A stretch of 59,536 bases of DNA from Novosphingobium acidiphilum DSM 19966 (GTDB lineage Bacteria > Pseudomonadota > Alphaproteobacteria > Sphingomonadales > Sphingomonadaceae): NCBI RefSeq assembly GCF_000429005.1, contig NZ_AUBA01000020.1, forward strand, positions 1 to 59,536. Reading direction: 5' to 3'. The position numbers and the translations under genes were made by a program. Numbering within the stretch: the stretch's first letter is position 1; each line of letters opens with the position of its first letter. A model generated the notes under the pieces. The model was not told where the DNA came from. It did not search any database and saw only the letters and a program-made list of their open reading frames with translations. Positions 35,231 to 43,971 of this stretch are shown piece by piece.

Positions 35231-35303
35231 CGACATCTCCGAACAAAACGAGATTGTATGAAGGCACAATGATTATGATCGAGACGTTCGCCAATCGAAA
35301 ATA

Positions 35304-35729
35304 TTAGCCGTCCACCACTTTCATCAACTTGCGTTCCAGCGGCGACAGCACGCCCGCCAGATCGTGCCCGCGTTTCAACACTTGCCCCGCCTCTCCGTAC
35401 AGTGCCCACATGCCTTGCTTGGCGCGCAGGGACGGGCGTTTTTCCACGCGTGCGCTCGGACGTTCGGCGGTGCGTTTGTAGGCGCTGAAGCTGGCGGCGT
35501 CGCGATCGAACCCGATCGCATAATCGCGCCACAGCCCGGCTGCGACCATGCGGCCGTAAAGGTCGAGAATGCGCATCAGCTCGGCGCGATCGAACGCCAC
35601 TTGCACCGAGCCGGCGCGCGGAAAGGCCAGCACCGTGCCACCTGCGGACCCTGGCCCGTCGTTGCCCCCGCTCAACCCTGCCACCCGCGCATCTCCTTGA
35701 AACCGGCCATCATCGGCTGACCATGCCAT
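35304..35729 (-). CDS. DUF2794 family protein
   Basis: A 141-residue protein with VQVAFDRAELMRILDLYGRMVAAGLWRDYAIGFDRDAASFSAYKRTAERPSARVEKRPSLRAKQGMWALYG (quoted in pieces). This matches the DUF2794 family, typical of alphaproteobacteria and of unknown function. ATG 35729 is chosen; the frame is open further upstream, but that part would overlap hdaA and is poor in family similarity. The residues before about 40 are variable. Confidence 0.82.
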   Translation of the reverse strand: MAWSADDGRFQGDARVAGLSGGNDGPGSAGGTVLAFPRAGSVQVAFDRAELMRILDLYGRMVAAGLWRDYAIGFDRDAASFSAYKRTAERPSARVEKRPSLRAKQGMWALYGEAGQVLKRGHDLAGVLSPLERKLMKVVDG

Positions 35730-35778
35730 GATCGCCCACCCCCCACAACACGGGCGGTGTTTCGCAAAGCGGGCAACG

Positions 35779-36402
35779 TCACAACAGCCTTGGCTGCCAG
35801 GTGCCGCCTGCCAGCGCATCGCGGGCCAGCGCCAGGGTAACCGGCGCCTTGCGTTCCAGCGACAGGCGATCCAGCGTGCCCACCAGCACCTCTGCCGCGG
35901 CGTGGCTGCGTTCGATGCGCGGCATCAGCCAGTCAAGCACTGCATCGCCCACCACCAGCCCGCGCCGCCGCGCCTGTTCACCGATCAGCGCGCGCAGCAG
36001 ATCATCATCGGGCGCGCCGATCGGCAAGGGCAAGGCCGCGCCAAGCCGCGAGGCGAGATCTGGCAGCGCAATGTGCCAGCCGCTGTTCTGCCCGGCCAGC
36101 GCCACCGGCTCTGCCGCCACGACAAGCAGCGCATGGCCCTGCGCCTGCGCGCGGTTCCAGCGGTGGAACAGATCGACTTCGTCAATGCGGTCGGCATCGT
36201 CGATCGCATCGCCCGCACCGCTTGCACCGAACCAGCGCGCCAGCAGGCTTTTGCCGCTGCGCGCCGGGCCGCTGAGCACGGCGGTGCGATACGGCCAGGT
36301 CTCGCTCGCCTGCAGGGCGGCAAACACCGGATAGAGCGAGGGTCCGCCAACAATCGTTTCAGCCGAACCCGGCAATTCAAGGGGAAGCGCAATCTGCGAC
36401 AT
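35779..36402 (-). CDS. hdaA: HdaA-like DnaA regulatory inactivator
   Basis: A 207-residue DnaA-related AAA+ protein. It starts MSQIALPLELP, carrying the sliding-clamp binding motif QxxLPL. A Walker A-like GPARSGKS lies near residue 46; a short P-loop core follows, with RLGAALPLPIGAPDDDLLRALI and an RR-G-L segment. HdaA/Hda uses the clamp to make replisomes stimulate DnaA-ATP hydrolysis and prevent re-initiation. It begins 12 nt after the upstream membrane-anchored gene's stop, as in other sphingomonads. Confidence 0.85.
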   Translation of the reverse strand: MSQIALPLELPGSAETIVGGPSLYPVFAALQASETWPYRTAVLSGPARSGKSLLARWFGASGAGDAIDDADRIDEVDLFHRWNRAQAQGHALLVVAAEPVALAGQNSGWHIALPDLASRLGAALPLPIGAPDDDLLRALIGEQARRRGLVVGDAVLDWLMPRIERSHAAAEVLVGTLDRLSLERKAPVTLALARDALAGGTWQPRLL

Positions 36403-36413
36403 GGCGTGCACGC

Positions 36414-37673
36414 TCAGCGCCGGATGCTCAGCGCACCGGCCCCTTGGGTGACTTTCCAGCCTTGTGCGCGCAGACCCGCCGCCAGCGTTTCAATCTCGCC
36501 CGCATAGGCCACGCGCATCACCGAAACCCCGCCCAGCGCCAGCGAACTGGTATTGGCCGATACCACGCCCGGCACCGCGCGCAGCGCCGCTTGTGCGGCA
36601 TCGACTGCGCCCGCATCGGGGCTGGCAAATTGCACCTGGATCACCGTGCCCGCGGCCGTGGCCGCGCCGGGCGTCGCCGCTGCTGGACCGCTGGCGCGCG
36701 CACCGCCTTGCGGCGGGGGCAATTTGTCGACCAGTGCGGCAATCAGTTTCGCGTCGATCTGCGGCCCGCTGTTGAGCGACGGATCGGGGTTGAGCTGTCC
36801 GGCGGCCAGCGCCTGGGCATAGATCGCATCGATTCGCCTGACCGCGTCGGTCAACATCGCCGGCAGCTTGTCTTCGCTGTCGGCGGTCAATTCGAAACTG
36901 CCCAGGAACTGGTTGTCGGGGCCATGGCGCGCGGTGAACGTGCCCTTGATCGGGCCACCCGGCCATTGCCGTTCCAGCCGGGCAATCGGGATCACCACAT
37001 CTTCGGCGCCATATTGATCGAGAATCGTGCGCCACCAGTTGCGGCTGCGTCGGCCGACCTGGCCGGCATTGATCAGCAGGCCATCGGCCCCGCCGCCGGC
37101 AGGCCGCACATAATCGATCACGCTTTCGCCGGTGTGGAAATCGGCCCAGGCCTTTTGCCAGGGCGTGCGCGTTTCGAACACGCTGGCCACGCCCCCCTGG
37201 TACAGCAAGGGCACCACGAGCAGCGGTGCAGAGCGCACCCCGCCGCCTTGCAGCCCCAGGTACCCCGCCGCACGCGCGCGATCGAACACCAGCCCCAGCC
37301 GCGCGATATAGCGGTGCGGTCCGATATCTTCATGTTCGACCGCGATCGCCGACACCATCCCCGACAGCGTGCCATCGTCAAGCGCGGGCGCGGCACCGCC
37401 GGGGCCACGCTGGGTCCACAGTTTTTGCCAGGCCAGCCGCGTTGCGGTGCGCCAGCCGGTGGCGCGCGCGTCTTCGGCGTCCTTGCCGGTGGTGTTGACG
37501 TCGATCCCGGTCACTTCGAAATCGCCGGTGCTGGCCACCGGTGCGATCCCGCGATCGCCCTCGATCTGGGCCCACACCACCGCACCGCCAATACCCAGCA
37601 CGAGCAGCCCCGCACCCGCCAGCGCGAGGCGGCGATGACGCCATTGTGTCGAAAACAGGCTCAAGAGGGCCAA
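36414..37673 (-). CDS. Membrane-anchored conserved protein, unknown function
   Basis: A 419-residue protein with one N-terminal helix (LALAGAGLLVLGIGGAVVW) and a large periplasmic part. The first half (60-300) has WRTATRLAWQKLWTQRG, then DVVIPIARLERQWPGGPIKGTFTARHG. The last 75 residues resemble the beta-alpha-beta fold of heavy-metal-associated domains but lack the CxxC metal site. The only start is TTG 37673 with GGAG 6 nt upstream, a TTG start decided by the ribosome site. It is cotranscribed with hdaA and divergent from purM. DUF2066-type proteins are a possible relative. Confidence 0.72.
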   Translation of the reverse strand: MALLSLFSTQWRHRRLALAGAGLLVLGIGGAVVWAQIEGDRGIAPVASTGDFEVTGIDVNTTGKDAEDARATGWRTATRLAWQKLWTQRGPGGAAPALDDGTLSGMVSAIAVEHEDIGPHRYIARLGLVFDRARAAGYLGLQGGGVRSAPLLVVPLLYQGGVASVFETRTPWQKAWADFHTGESVIDYVRPAGGGADGLLINAGQVGRRSRNWWRTILDQYGAEDVVIPIARLERQWPGGPIKGTFTARHGPDNQFLGSFELTADSEDKLPAMLTDAVRRIDAIYAQALAAGQLNPDPSLNSGPQIDAKLIAALVDKLPPPQGGARASGPAAATPGAATAAGTVIQVQFASPDAGAVDAAQAALRAVPGVVSANTSSLALGGVSVMRVAYAGEIETLAAGLRAQGWKVTQGAGALSIRR

Positions 37674-37784
37674 GCGAACTCCGATACGGCGCAGCGCGCT
37701 CGCAAACAGGACAAAGGATAACGCGGGCGCTTTTGCCCAAAGGCGTGTGGAAATCCAAGCGGGAAAGCGATAGGGGGTGCCGCC

Positions 37785-38891
37785 ATGTCAAACGAAAACC
37801 CCAAATCCGACCGTTACAGCTATGCCCAGGCCGGTGTGAACATCGCCGCGGGCAATGCGCTGGTCAAAGCCATAGGCCCACTGGCCCGCGCCACCGCACG
37901 CCCGGGCGCCGATGCCGAGCTGGGCGGCTTCGGCGGGTTTTTCGACTTGCGCGCGGCCGGGTACAAGGATCCGCTGCTGGTGGCGGGTAACGACGGTGTG
38001 GGCACCAAGGTCAAATTGGCGATCGATCACGACCGCCACGATGCGATCGGCATCGATCTGGTGGCGATGTGCGTCAACGATCTGATCGTGCAGGGGGCCG
38101 AACCGCTGTTCTTTCTGGATTATTTCGCGACGGGCAAGCTGGACAACGGCGTCGCCGAACGCGTGATCGCGGGCATCGCCGAAGGCTGCCGCATCGCCGG
38201 ATGCGCGCTGATCGGTGGTGAAACCGCCGAAATGCCCGGGATGTATGCGCCCGGCGACTATGATCTGGCGGGCTTTTGCGTGGGCGCGGTCGAACGCGGC
38301 GAACAGTTGACCGGCGATGCCGTGGCCGAAGGCGACGTGCTGCTGGGCCTGGCTTCGTCGGGGGTGCATTCCAACGGCTATTCGCTGGTGCGCCGCCTGG
38401 CCGCCGACAAGGGCTGGAAAATGGACCGTCCGGCGCTGTTCGACAACGAACGCCTGCTGATCGAGCATCTGATCGAGCCGACGCGGATCTATGTAAAGAC
38501 GCTGCTGCCATTCATCCGCGCCGGGCGCATCCATGCGCTGGCGCATATCACCGGCGGTGGCCTGCTCGAAAACGTGCCACGCGTGTTGCCCGGGGGTCTG
38601 CACGCGCAGATCGACGCCGATGCCTGGGAACAGCCCCGGCTGATGGCATTCCTGCAGGCCCAGGGCCATATCGAGCCCGAGGAAATGGCGCGCACGTTCA
38701 ACTGCGGCGTGGGCATGGTGCTGGCGGTGGCGCCCGAGCAGGCCACAGCGCTGGCGGCCGATCTGACCGCAGCGGGTGAAGCCGTGTTCACCATCGGCAC
38801 GATCGTGGCGGGCGAACGCGGCTGCACCGTAACCGGCAGTGCCGAAACCTGGTCCGCGCGCGAGGCGTGGGTGGCCACGCACTGTGCCTGA
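37785..38891 (+). CDS. purM: Phosphoribosylformylglycinamidine cyclo-ligase
   Basis: A 368-residue enzyme of purine synthesis (AIR synthetase). Seen: YAQAGVNIAAGNALVKAI, VAGNDGVGTKVKLAIDHDRHDAIGIDLVAMCVNDLIVQGAEPLFFLDYFATGKL (in pieces), GGETAEMPGMYAPGDYDLAGFCVGAVE (partly) and HITGGGLLENVPRVLP. ATG 37785 has AGGGGGTG upstream. Its end overlaps the purN start by 8 nt, so the pair is coupled, as usual. Confidence 0.97.
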   Translation: MSNENPKSDRYSYAQAGVNIAAGNALVKAIGPLARATARPGADAELGGFGGFFDLRAAGYKDPLLVAGNDGVGTKVKLAIDHDRHDAIGIDLVAMCVNDLIVQGAEPLFFLDYFATGKLDNGVAERVIAGIAEGCRIAGCALIGGETAEMPGMYAPGDYDLAGFCVGAVERGEQLTGDAVAEGDVLLGLASSGVHSNGYSLVRRLAADKGWKMDRPALFDNERLLIEHLIEPTRIYVKTLLPFIRAGRIHALAHITGGGLLENVPRVLPGGLHAQIDADAWEQPRLMAFLQAQGHIEPEEMARTFNCGVGMVLAVAPEQATALAADLTAAGEAVFTIGTIVAGERGCTVTGSAETWSAREAWVATHCA

Positions 38892-39834
38892 GCGGCGGCC
38901 CCGCGTTCCGGTTGCCGTGCTGCTGTCGGGCGGCGGCACCAACATGGCGGCGCTGCTCTATGCCAGCCGGCTGCCCGACTGTCCTTATGACATCGTGCTG
39001 GTCGCGTCGAACAATCCGGCTGCGGGCGGGCTGAAACTGGCCGCGGCCGAAGGCATTGCGACCTTTGCCCTGCCGCACAAGGGCATGGCCCGCGCCGATC
39101 ATGACGCCGCGATGGAGGCGGCGGTGCTGGATGCGGGCGCGCGTTTCATCGCGATGGCGGGATATATGCGCATACTGGGCGAAGATTTCGTCACGCGCTG
39201 GCGCGACCGCATGGTCAATATCCATCCCAGCCTGCTGCCCCGATACACCGGGCTGGACACGCATGCCCGGGCAATTGCCGCAGGCGACAGCCACGGCGGA
39301 TGCACCGTGCACCTGGTGACCCCCGAACTCGACCAGGGGCCGGTGCTGGGACAGATCCCGGTCGCGATCCTGCCGGGCGACAACGCCGAAACACTGGCCG
39401 CGCGGGTGCTGTTTGCCGAACACCAGCTTTATGCCCGGTGCCTGGCCGATCTGGTCGGCCGGGCCCGGTCACCCGGCTGGCTGACCGCTCAGGTGGCGCA
39501 ACGTGCGCTGGCGCTCCCCCAGACCGATCAGGCGATCAGCCACGGCATGGCCAGCTTTGGCGTGATCAAGGGCAAGAAGTTCGCCTATGTCGCCAGCAAC
39601 CATCATGGCGATGGGCGCGTTGCGCTGCTGGTCAAGATCAGCGGCGTGGACGAGCAGGACGCGTTGATCGAGCGCGATGACGAACGGTTCTATCGCCCGG
39701 CCTATTTTGGCGATGACTGGATCGCGATGCGGCTCGATCACGCCGAACCTGATTGGGATGAGATTGCCCAGTGGCTGCAACGCAGCTGGCTGGCCATTGC
39801 ACCGCGTCGTCTGGCAGCACTGATCGGCGAATGA
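38884..39834 (+). CDS. purN: GAR transformylase PurN with C-terminal YjbR/MmcQ-like domain
   Basis: A 316-residue protein. Residues 8-195 are PurN: VAVLLSGGGTNMAALL, catalytic Asn112 and His114 in NIHPSLLPRYTG, and Asp150 in HLVTPELDQGPVLGQ. It transfers a formyl group to GAR. Residues about 205-305 add a second domain with SHGMASFGVIKGKKFAYV, VALLVKISGVDEQDALI, RPAYFGDDWIAMRLD and WLQRSWLAIAP, which has the look of the MmcQ/YjbR (CyaY-like) fold. Stand-alone PurN is about 200 residues, so this is a fusion. GTG 38884 is the chosen start. The stop overlaps the MFS start by 4 nt. Confidence 0.88.
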   Translation: MPERRPRVPVAVLLSGGGTNMAALLYASRLPDCPYDIVLVASNNPAAGGLKLAAAEGIATFALPHKGMARADHDAAMEAAVLDAGARFIAMAGYMRILGEDFVTRWRDRMVNIHPSLLPRYTGLDTHARAIAAGDSHGGCTVHLVTPELDQGPVLGQIPVAILPGDNAETLAARVLFAEHQLYARCLADLVGRARSPGWLTAQVAQRALALPQTDQAISHGMASFGVIKGKKFAYVASNHHGDGRVALLVKISGVDEQDALIERDDERFYRPAYFGDDWIAMRLDHAEPDWDEIAQWLQRSWLAIAPRRLAALIGE

Positions 39835-40973
39835 CCGAGCCGGTCACGCCCAGCCCGTTGCGGGCGATAACCGTGCACAGCGCGCTGCAATCGTTTGCTG
39901 AAAACATCGGCGGCCTGTTCATGACCGCGTTTCTGGTGGCGCAAGGGGTGTCGCAACCGCTGGCGCTGGCGGCCTTTGCCGCGCTGGTCATGACGCGCTT
40001 TGCGATGCGCGCGATCGTGTTGCCGTTGGCCGTGGGGCGCGGTTTGAAACGCGTGGTCGTGTTGGGGATTGTCATCCGCGCGGCCGGCTATGTCCTGTTG
40101 GGCTTTGTCACGCGCGCCGATGGCTGGATGCTGGCCTATGTCCTGGCGATGGGCCTTGGCAGCGTGCTGTACTGGACCGCCTGGCACGCCTACAACGCCG
40201 CGATTGCGCAAGGGGCGACGCGCGGACGCCAGGTCAGCCTGCAACAGGCGGCCACCGCCGGGGTGGCGATCGTCGCGCCGGTGATTGGCGGGTTGATCCA
40301 TGATCGCATGGGGCCGGTCGCAGGCTTTGCGCTGATCGCAGCGATCCAGTTGGCCGCAGCCTGGCCGCTGCTGCGCGCGCCTGACGTGCGCGTGGCGGCG
40401 CAGGCCACGGTCGATCGCGCGCTGATCCGTTTTGCCCGCCCGCTCTACTGCGCCGAAGGGCTGCATTCGGGCGCGGTCAATGTCGTGTGGAATCTGGCGC
40501 TGTTCGTGTCGCTGGGCGAACGGTTCGGTGCGTTTGGCGGCACGCTGGCGCTGTCGGGTGCGTGCGCTGCAGGCGCCAGCCTGCTGGTCGGGCGCCGGAT
40601 CGATGCGGGCCAGGGGCGCGCGATGGTGCCGCTGGCCTATGGCTGTGCCGGCCTGGCGGTGCTGGCCAAGGCGATTGCCTGGCGCCATCCGGTCGCCGCC
40701 GTTGCCGCCACTGCGCTTGGCGCGGTGGTTACGCCGATTACCCAGGTCGCGCTGCTGGCGCCGCTTTACGCGATGGCGCGCCGGTCGGCCTGCCCGCTGC
40801 GATTTGCCATGGCGACCGAGGCCGGGTGGGACCTGGGCTGCGCGCTGGCCTGCATGCTTGCGGCGGGCGCGCTGGCGCTGGGCACCAGTTATACCTGGCC
40901 GATCCTGGCCGGGCTGGCGGGGGTGGCGACCGTCACGGTGATGCTGGCACGGTGGTACGCACGGCCCGCCTGA
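39831..40973 (+). CDS. MFS transporter
   Basis: A 380-residue inner-membrane protein with about 11-12 helices (IGGLFMTAFLVAQGVSQPLALAAFAALVM, LKRVVVLGIVIRAAGYVLLGFVTRA and similar). It is translationally coupled to purN (ATGA). The motif A loop is not clear and I cannot assign a subfamily or substrate. Position after purM-purN could suggest a nucleobase-related role but this is inference only. Confidence 0.72.
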   Translation: MTEPVTPSPLRAITVHSALQSFAENIGGLFMTAFLVAQGVSQPLALAAFAALVMTRFAMRAIVLPLAVGRGLKRVVVLGIVIRAAGYVLLGFVTRADGWMLAYVLAMGLGSVLYWTAWHAYNAAIAQGATRGRQVSLQQAATAGVAIVAPVIGGLIHDRMGPVAGFALIAAIQLAAAWPLLRAPDVRVAAQATVDRALIRFARPLYCAEGLHSGAVNVVWNLALFVSLGERFGAFGGTLALSGACAAGASLLVGRRIDAGQGRAMVPLAYGCAGLAVLAKAIAWRHPVAAVAATALGAVVTPITQVALLAPLYAMARRSACPLRFAMATEAGWDLGCALACMLAAGALALGTSYTWPILAGLAGVATVTVMLARWYARPA

Positions 40974-40989
40974 TCGCACCGATCACGGG

Positions 40990-41229
40990 TCAGATCTCGG
41001 ATTCCGCCACCACCGGACGGCTTTCGCGGGTGCCGCGATAGCGGACGGTATTGTCGTTGGGATCGGGCAGCAGGATCACATGGTCATCATGAACTTCGAT
41101 CAGCGTGCCGACAAACGGCATGCCGTCCAGGCTGCCAGTCACGCGATAGCTGACCACATCGCCGGGTTTGAACGTCGCTTCGTCGAAATTGAATGCAAAC
41201 GGGCAATCGCCCCCGCCCATGCCCATCAT
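40990..41229 (-). CDS. Small conserved hypothetical protein
   Basis: A 79-residue protein: a Met/Gly-rich start (MMGMGGGDCPFAFNFDEATF) then KPGDVVSYRVTGSLDGMPFVGTLIEVHDDHVILLPDPN (partly), a small beta-barrel-like module. ATG 41229 has GGAGGTG 7 nt upstream; an upstream GTG at 41235 is less likely. It lies downstream of ndk on the same strand beyond a strong terminator, so it is expressed separately or by read-through. Function unknown to me. Confidence 0.7.
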   Translation of the reverse strand: MMGMGGGDCPFAFNFDEATFKPGDVVSYRVTGSLDGMPFVGTLIEVHDDHVILLPDPNDNTVRYRGTRESRPVVAESEI

Positions 41230-41262
41230 CGCCACACACCTCCAGCCGTCAGTCTATCCAAC

Positions 41263-41288
41263 AAAAAGGGGCCCGCAAGGGGCCCCTT
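41263..41288 (-). terminator. Rho-independent terminator of ndk
   Basis: On the minus strand AAGGGGCCC, loop CTTGC, GGGCCCCTT followed by TTT: a 9-bp perfect stem with a U-run, 24 nt after the ndk stop. Confidence 0.88.
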
Positions 41289-41312
41289 CGTGGTTCGATG
41301 CCGGCGCAGCGA

Positions 41313-41735
41313 TCAGCCGACGATTTCTTCGGGCTTGAAGAAATAGGCGATTTCGATCGCGGCGTTCTCTTCCGAATCCGAACCGTGCACGGTGTTGGCT
41401 TCGATCGATTCGGCAAATTCCTTGCGGATCGTGCCGGCATCGGCGTTGGCCGGGTTGGTCGCGCCCATCACGTCGCGGTTGCGCTTGACCGCGTCTTCGC
41501 CTTCCAGAACCTGGACCACGACCGGGCCCGAGATCATGAATTCGACCAGGTCGTTGAAGAACGGACGTTCGGCATGGACCGCGTAAAAGCCTTCGGCCTG
41601 GGCGCGGCTCAGGTGCAGACGCTTCGACGCGACCACGCGCAGGCCTGCTTCTTCAAGCTTGGCCGTCACCGCGCCGGTCAGGTTGCGACGCGTGGCGTCG
41701 GGCTTGATGATCGAAAAGGTGCGGGTAACCGCCAT
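41313..41735 (-). CDS. ndk: Nucleoside diphosphate kinase
   Basis: A 140-residue enzyme that phosphorylates nucleoside diphosphates using ATP through a phospho-histidine. Seen: TFSIIKPDATRRNLTG, VQVLEGEDAVKRNRDVMGATNP (partly) and the active-site EANTVHGSDS (His117). The length is standard. It is monocistronic, bounded by a strong terminator downstream. Confidence 0.97.
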   Translation of the reverse strand: MAVTRTFSIIKPDATRRNLTGAVTAKLEEAGLRVVASKRLHLSRAQAEGFYAVHAERPFFNDLVEFMISGPVVVQVLEGEDAVKRNRDVMGATNPANADAGTIRKEFAESIEANTVHGSDSEENAAIEIAYFFKPEEIVG

Positions 41736-41836
41736 GGTATGGATCCTTGTTGTAAAATTCGTGCGCGGGTCCGGCCCGGGGGTCGGCCCTTGGCCGCGCC
41801 CCTAGCCGGGAAAGCCCCTAATCGCAAGACGGCCGA

Positions 41837-42271
41837 TCAGGGCCCCTCGATCCATTTGCCCCCGTCCTGCCGCCAGTAATGGCGTTCGACCCCTTCGCGC
41901 TGGCCCAGCATGCGCCAGGTCCCGCGCGCATCGTCGATACGGTCGGGGGGAAACAGCAGGAACGCGCGCGTCATGCCCTGGGTTTCGCGCCACTGGCCAT
42001 CAGCCAGCGCAACATACCGCGCGCCATTGGCGGGTTCAGGCGCGCTGGCCAGCAGGATCGGCTGACGCGCATCGTGCACGGTGCCGGCATGGCCATGCGC
42101 CAGAAATCCATCTGGCACACGCTGCCACAGCGCCGCGCTGATCCGGTCGAGCTGTGCGGCATCGTCGGATACCACCAGCAAACGCTCGCCCGCACCCAGC
42201 GTGCTGCGCGCCAGCAGCGGCAGCACCAGTTCGGCCGGGTCGCGCGTCAGTTGATAGAAATCTACGCGCAT
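41837..42271 (-). CDS. holC: DNA polymerase III subunit chi
   Basis: A 144-residue protein starting MRVDFYQLTRDPAELVLPLLAR, the chi-subunit pattern, with RLLVVSDDAAQLDRISAALWQRVPDGFLAHG (partly) and RTRAFLLFPPDR-like segments. Chi links the clamp loader to SSB. It overlaps the DUF2256 gene by 3 nt in the sense that its ATG (42271) precedes that gene's stop, so the two are coupled. pepA lies upstream in the same operon, a common alphaproteobacterial order. Confidence 0.87.
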   Translation of the reverse strand: MRVDFYQLTRDPAELVLPLLARSTLGAGERLLVVSDDAAQLDRISAALWQRVPDGFLAHGHAGTVHDARQPILLASAPEPANGARYVALADGQWRETQGMTRAFLLFPPDRIDDARGTWRMLGQREGVERHYWRQDGGKWIEGP

Positions 42272-42414
42272 CGCGCGCCCTGCCCGCGGCACCGGTCGGA
42301 ACAGTAGCGCACGTTGTCCCAGTCGCGTTCCCACTTCTTGCGCCAGGTGAACGGCAAGCCGCAGGCGGCGCAAAGCTTGCTGGGCAGATCAGCCTTGCGC
42401 CGCATCTTTGGCAT
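42262..42414 (-). CDS. DUF2256 zinc-ribbon-like small protein
   Basis: A 50-residue protein with CAACGLPFTWRKKWERDWDNVRYCSDRCR, the four-Cys pattern of DUF2256. Presumably it binds zinc; function unknown. ATG 42414 overlaps the pepA stop (TGATG) and its end overlaps the holC start by about 10 nt, so it is embedded between pepA and holC in one operon. Confidence 0.8.
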   Translation of the reverse strand: MPKMRRKADLPSKLCAACGLPFTWRKKWERDWDNVRYCSDRCRGQGARCA

Positions 42415-43871
42415 CAGCTTTCCAGCACGTCGCGCACATAGCGGTCGAGCAGGCGCACGCCGAACCCGGTTGCGCCCTTGTCGTGGGTCGCGCCCGGCTT
42501 GTCGGCCCACACCGTGCCGGCGATATCGAGATGCGCCCAGGCCACGCCGTCGTTGATATAGCGTTGCAGGAACTGCGCCGCGGTGATCGATCCGCCAAAC
42601 CGCGGGCCGACATTCTTCATGTCGGCAATCGCGCTGTCGATCAGTTTGTCATACGTCGGGCCCAGCGGCATCCGCCACAGCTTGTCACCGCTGACTTTGC
42701 CCGCCGCATCAAGCTGGCTGGCCAGCAGATCGTCGTTGGCGAACATCCCGGCATATTCGTGGCCGAGCGAGATCATGATCGCGCCGGTCAGCGTGGCCAG
42801 ATCGACGATCGTCGCGGGCGCATAAGTCCGCTGCACCCAGGTCAGCACATCGCACAGCACCAGCCGCCCTTCGGCATCGGTGTTGATCACTTCGACGGTC
42901 TGGCCCGACAGGCTGGTTACGACATCGCCCGGCCGCTGGGCATTGCCGTCGGGCATGTTTTCAACCAGGCCGACCACGCCGATCACGTCGGCCTCGGCCT
43001 TGCGCAGCGCCAGCGCCAGCAGCGTGCCCGCCACGGCGCCCGCGCCGCCCATGTCCCATTTCATGTCTTCCATGCCGCCGGCCGGCTTGATCGAGATGCC
43101 GCCGGTGTCAAAAGTGACCCCCTTGCCGACAAATGCGGTCGGGCGTGCGCCGGCACGGCCCTTCCAGCGCAGCGCCAGCACGCGTGCCTCGCGCACCGAA
43201 CCTTGCGCCACGCCCAGCAGCGCACCCATGCCCAGGTCTTCCAGCGCGGCCTTGTCGAGCACCACGATCTCGACACCGGTGCCGGCAAAACGCGCCACGC
43301 AGCGTTCGACAAAGCTTGCCGGATAGATCACGTTGGCGGGCTCGGTGACCAGTTCGCGGGTGAATTCGATGCCTTCGGCCAACGCCGCCTCGATCGTCCA
43401 GGCGCTGTCACTGCCTTCAGGCGCGCCGATTGCCACGACGGTTTCCAGCGACACTTTCTGGTCGTCGGTCAGCTTGGTCTTGTAGATGTCATAACGCCAG
43501 CCGCGCAGACGCGCGCCCAGCAGGACCGCTGCGGCCTCTGCGGCGGTCAGCGCAGACCCGGCAAAATCGATCCCCAGCACGGTTTCGCCAGAGGTCAGGT
43601 ATTTTGCGACCAGCGCACCGCCGGCGCGCTCGAGCGCGGCCAGCCGGTCGGTGCCGGTGGCCTTGCCGATGCCGGCCAGCGCCAGCCGGGTCAATCCGCC
43701 GGCATCGTGGGTGAAGGCTTCGAACACCTGGCCCGTTTTGCCGGTGAAGCGGCTGGCGGCGGCGGCTTCGCGCACCGGTGCGGCCAGATCGGCGGGCAGG
43801 CTGCCTTCGGCAACCAGCCGGGCGACCAGACGGGGGCGGGTATCACCGGACGAGGCAAAAACGATGGTCAT
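42414..43871 (-). CDS. pepA: Leucyl aminopeptidase
   Basis: A 485-residue M17 metallopeptidase. The C-terminal catalytic domain contains VGKGVTFDTGGISIKPAGGMEDMKWDMGGAGAV (partly) and NTDAEGRLVLCDVL, which carry the two-metal site and catalytic Lys/Arg. It removes N-terminal residues and in E. coli also acts in site-specific recombination. ATG 43871 has AGGAG 8 nt upstream. It heads the pepA-DUF2256-holC operon and is divergent from lptD. Confidence 0.95.
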   Translation of the reverse strand: MTIVFASSGDTRPRLVARLVAEGSLPADLAAPVREAAAASRFTGKTGQVFEAFTHDAGGLTRLALAGIGKATGTDRLAALERAGGALVAKYLTSGETVLGIDFAGSALTAAEAAAVLLGARLRGWRYDIYKTKLTDDQKVSLETVVAIGAPEGSDSAWTIEAALAEGIEFTRELVTEPANVIYPASFVERCVARFAGTGVEIVVLDKAALEDLGMGALLGVAQGSVREARVLALRWKGRAGARPTAFVGKGVTFDTGGISIKPAGGMEDMKWDMGGAGAVAGTLLALALRKAEADVIGVVGLVENMPDGNAQRPGDVVTSLSGQTVEVINTDAEGRLVLCDVLTWVQRTYAPATIVDLATLTGAIMISLGHEYAGMFANDDLLASQLDAAGKVSGDKLWRMPLGPTYDKLIDSAIADMKNVGPRFGGSITAAQFLQRYINDGVAWAHLDIAGTVWADKPGATHDKGATGFGVRLLDRYVRDVLES

Positions 43872-43971
43872 CAATAACGCTCCTGATCGGTGCCGTGCCC
43901 GACATGCCGAGCGGACAGAACCATAAATTGTGGGTTTGCAGTTAAGGCGCGCCGGTGCGATAGGCAAGCGG

